Shown piece by piece: positions 4,692-6,129 of a stretch of DNA of 6,129 bases (the stretch's first letter is position 1; each line of letters starts with the position of its first letter). The stretch lies in assembly GCA_020431135.1 (NCBI GenBank), contig JAGQIT010000946.1:1-6129 (forward strand), written 5' to 3'. The translations under genes and the position numbers were made by a program. The notes beneath the pieces are model-generated. The model saw only the letters and a program-made list of their open reading frames with translations, was not told where the DNA came from and ran no database searches. Source of the stretch: Myxococcales bacterium. GTDB taxonomy: Bacteria > Myxococcota_A > Polyangia > Nannocystales > Nannocystaceae.

Positions 4692-6129
4692 ATGTCGAGC
4701 TCTCGACGCTCCTTCCTGGTCGCGGCGGGCCTCGCCTCGGCCGGCGTGCTCCTCCCGCGGGGGCGGGCCTGGGGATCGCCGGCCTTCCGCGTGCCGGCCG
4801 CTGAGACCCCGCCGCAGGGCGCCTCGGAGGCGGTCCTGGCCGACTCCCGCCTCCTCGTCGACGAGCCCCTCGCTGTCCGCGCGGTCGAGGCCGCGCAGAA
4901 GGCCGGGGCGAGCTACGCCGACGCGCGCCTGGTGCTCTGGCGCCGCGATCACGTCAGCGTCCGCGACGATCACATCGCCGGCGTCGGCGCGCGCAACGAG
5001 TACGGGATCGGCGTCCGCGTCCTCGCCGACGGCGCCTGGGGCTTCGCCGCCTCGTCGACCGTCGATCGCAAGACCGTCGAGCGCCTGGCCAAGGACGCCG
5101 TGGCGATGGCCAAGCGCAACGGTCGCCTGCGCCGCGCGCCGATCGAGCTGGCGGCCGCGGCCGCGGCCGTCGGCACCTGGGTCGCGCCCTTCACCACCGA
5201 CCCCTTCAAGGTGCCGCTCAAGGACAAGGCCGACATGCTCCTCGCGGCCGCTCAGGCGGCGCTCAAGGTCCCGGGGATCCGCCACGCCAACGCCTCGGCC
5301 TTCTCCGTCCGCGAGGAGAAGCTGCTGATCACCAGCGAGGGCACGCGGACGCACCAGGCGTTCTTCCGGGTGATGCCGGGGCTGACGGCCAGCGCCGTCG
5401 ACATCCGCCGCGGCCGCTTCGCCTCGCGCGATCACGAGGTCCAGCCGGCGCTCGCCGGCTGGGAGCACGTCGTCGCCGCCGACCTCGTCGCCGAGGCCCC
5501 GCGGATCGCCGAGGAGGCGCTGCAGAAGCTCCACGCCGCGCCCGTCGAGCCCGGCCTCAAGACCGTCATCCTCGCGCCGAGCAACCTCTGGCTGACGATC
5601 CACGAGAGCATCGGCCACTCGACCGAGCTCGACCGCGCCCTCGGGATGGAGGCCAACTACGCCGGCACCTCGTTCATTAAGCCCGAGCAGACCGGGTCGC
5701 TGCGGATCGGCGCCGAGCGGGTCAGCTTCTTCGCCGATCGCACGCAGGCCGGCGGCCTCGCCACGACCGCGTGGGACGACGAGGGCGTCGCCGCCCAGCG
5801 CTGGCCGATCGTCAAGGACGGGGTCCTCGTCGGCTGGCAGACGACGCGCGCGCTCGCCGGGGCGATCGGCGAGGCGACGAGCCGCGGCTGCTCCTACGCC
5901 GACTCCTACGGGACGATCGCCTTCCAGCGTATGCCCAACATCAGCCTCCAGCCGGGCCCGGAGGGCTACACGACCGAGGATCTGATCAACGCGACCGACG
6001 ACGGCGTGCTGATCAGCGGCCGCGGGAGCTGGTCGATCGACCAGCAGCGCTACAACTTCCAGTTCGGCGGCCAGATGTTCTGGGAGATCAAGAACGGCCG
6101 CCTGCGCCGGCCGCTCCGCGACGTCGCCT
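4692..6129 (+). CDS. Tat-exported TldD/PmbA-family metalloprotease, 3' end cut by window edge
   Basis: 479 codons from ATG 4692, open at the right edge; the missing C-terminus is probably short. A twin-arginine signal (SRRSFL, R5-R6; hydrophobic 8-21; possible cleavage near GRA, ~24-26) predicts folded export, whereas E. coli TldD and TldE are cytosolic. An N-terminal TldD domain spans ~60-190 (YADARLVLWRRDHVSVRDD, then GIGVRVLADGAWGFAASS, a TldD-family hallmark). The zinc motif HESIGH (HExxxH, H304, E305, H309) is intact, so this is the TldD-like, catalytic-type subunit and not TldE-like. Later conserved pieces: VSFFADRT, TTAWDDEGV, VKDGVLVGWQTTR, GRGSWSIDQQRYNFQFGGQMFWEIKNG. The third zinc ligand, a Cys near the C-terminus in TldD, lies beyond the window; C400 is not obviously it. 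TldD proteins often act with a TldE/PmbA partner, commonly adjacent, so one may lie downstream. Substrate unknown: TldD/E degrade peptides and mature some RiPPs, but no precursor gene is seen here. Confidence 0.92.
   Translation, partial: MSSSRRSFLVAAGLASAGVLLPRGRAWGSPAFRVPAAETPPQGASEAVLADSRLLVDEPLAVRAVEAAQKAGASYADARLVLWRRDHVSVRDDHIAGVGARNEYGIGVRVLADGAWGFAASSTVDRKTVERLAKDAVAMAKRNGRLRRAPIELAAAAAAVGTWVAPFTTDPFKVPLKDKADMLLAAAQAALKVPGIRHANASAFSVREEKLLITSEGTRTHQAFFRVMPGLTASAVDIRRGRFASRDHEVQPALAGWEHVVAADLVAEAPRIAEEALQKLHAAPVEPGLKTVILAPSNLWLTIHESIGHSTELDRALGMEANYAGTSFIKPEQTGSLRIGAERVSFFADRTQAGGLATTAWDDEGVAAQRWPIVKDGVLVGWQTTRALAGAIGEATSRGCSYADSYGTIAFQRMPNISLQPGPEGYTTEDLINATDDGVLISGRGSWSIDQQRYNFQFGGQMFWEIKNGRLRRPLRDVA

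Noticed and set aside
4416..5618. Long minus-strand frame extending the thioredoxin-like lipoprotein upstream to 641 codons
   Set aside because: The part before residue MKK at 4415 is antisense to the TldD-like gene and low in complexity; the signal peptide with lipobox shows the true start is 4415.

Overview
This GC-rich window (about 70% G+C by eye) most likely comes from a Gram-negative bacterium. It has two lipoprotein signal peptides and a twin-arginine signal, and dense short intergenic regions. A bacterial oxidosqualene cyclase at high G+C recalls sterol-making myxobacteria (Nannocystis, Plesiocystis, Enhygromyxa, Stigmatella); this taxonomic guess is inference, and planctomycetes or methanotrophs also carry such cyclases.

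Layout. On the minus strand, a predicted lipoprotein with a class I SAM methyltransferase domain (1422-2114) lies 83 bp upstream of an oxidosqualene cyclase gene (start 1338, cut by the left window edge). Divergent from these, on the plus strand, a YIP1-like multi-pass membrane protein (2189-3019) overlaps by its stop codon a small hot-dog-fold protein (3016-3429). A 263 bp convergent gap follows (3430-3692). It holds two diverged copies of a ~120 bp repeat, the first of which runs into the end of the hot-dog gene, and then a hairpin terminator. Next is a minus-strand lipoprotein with a thioredoxin-like CxxC domain (3693-4415), then a 276 bp divergent gap full of inverted repeats, and finally a Tat-exported TldD-family metalloprotease (4692 to the right edge).

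How the genes relate. Only two pairs look like transcription units: methyltransferase then cyclase, and YIP1-like then hot-dog. The cyclase would turn (S)-2,3-oxidosqualene into a sterol or other polycyclic triterpenol. Whether the methyltransferase takes part cannot be told; its predicted export argues against a cytosolic SAM reaction. The thioredoxin-like lipoprotein and the TldD-like protease are envelope proteins with no visible link to the cyclase.

Sequence-level signals. GATC is strongly over-represented (about 85 sites by hand count, roughly fivefold over base-composition expectation), and the rare Asp codon GAT is used almost only when the next codon starts with C. Three genes have a TAnnnT -10-like box 6-9 bases before the start codon and no Shine-Dalgarno sequence, suggesting leaderless transcripts. 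I found no RNA gene, CRISPR array, insertion sequence or complete unfamiliar system. The strongest leads are the cyclase, the exported methyltransferase, the GATC bias and the repeat pair.
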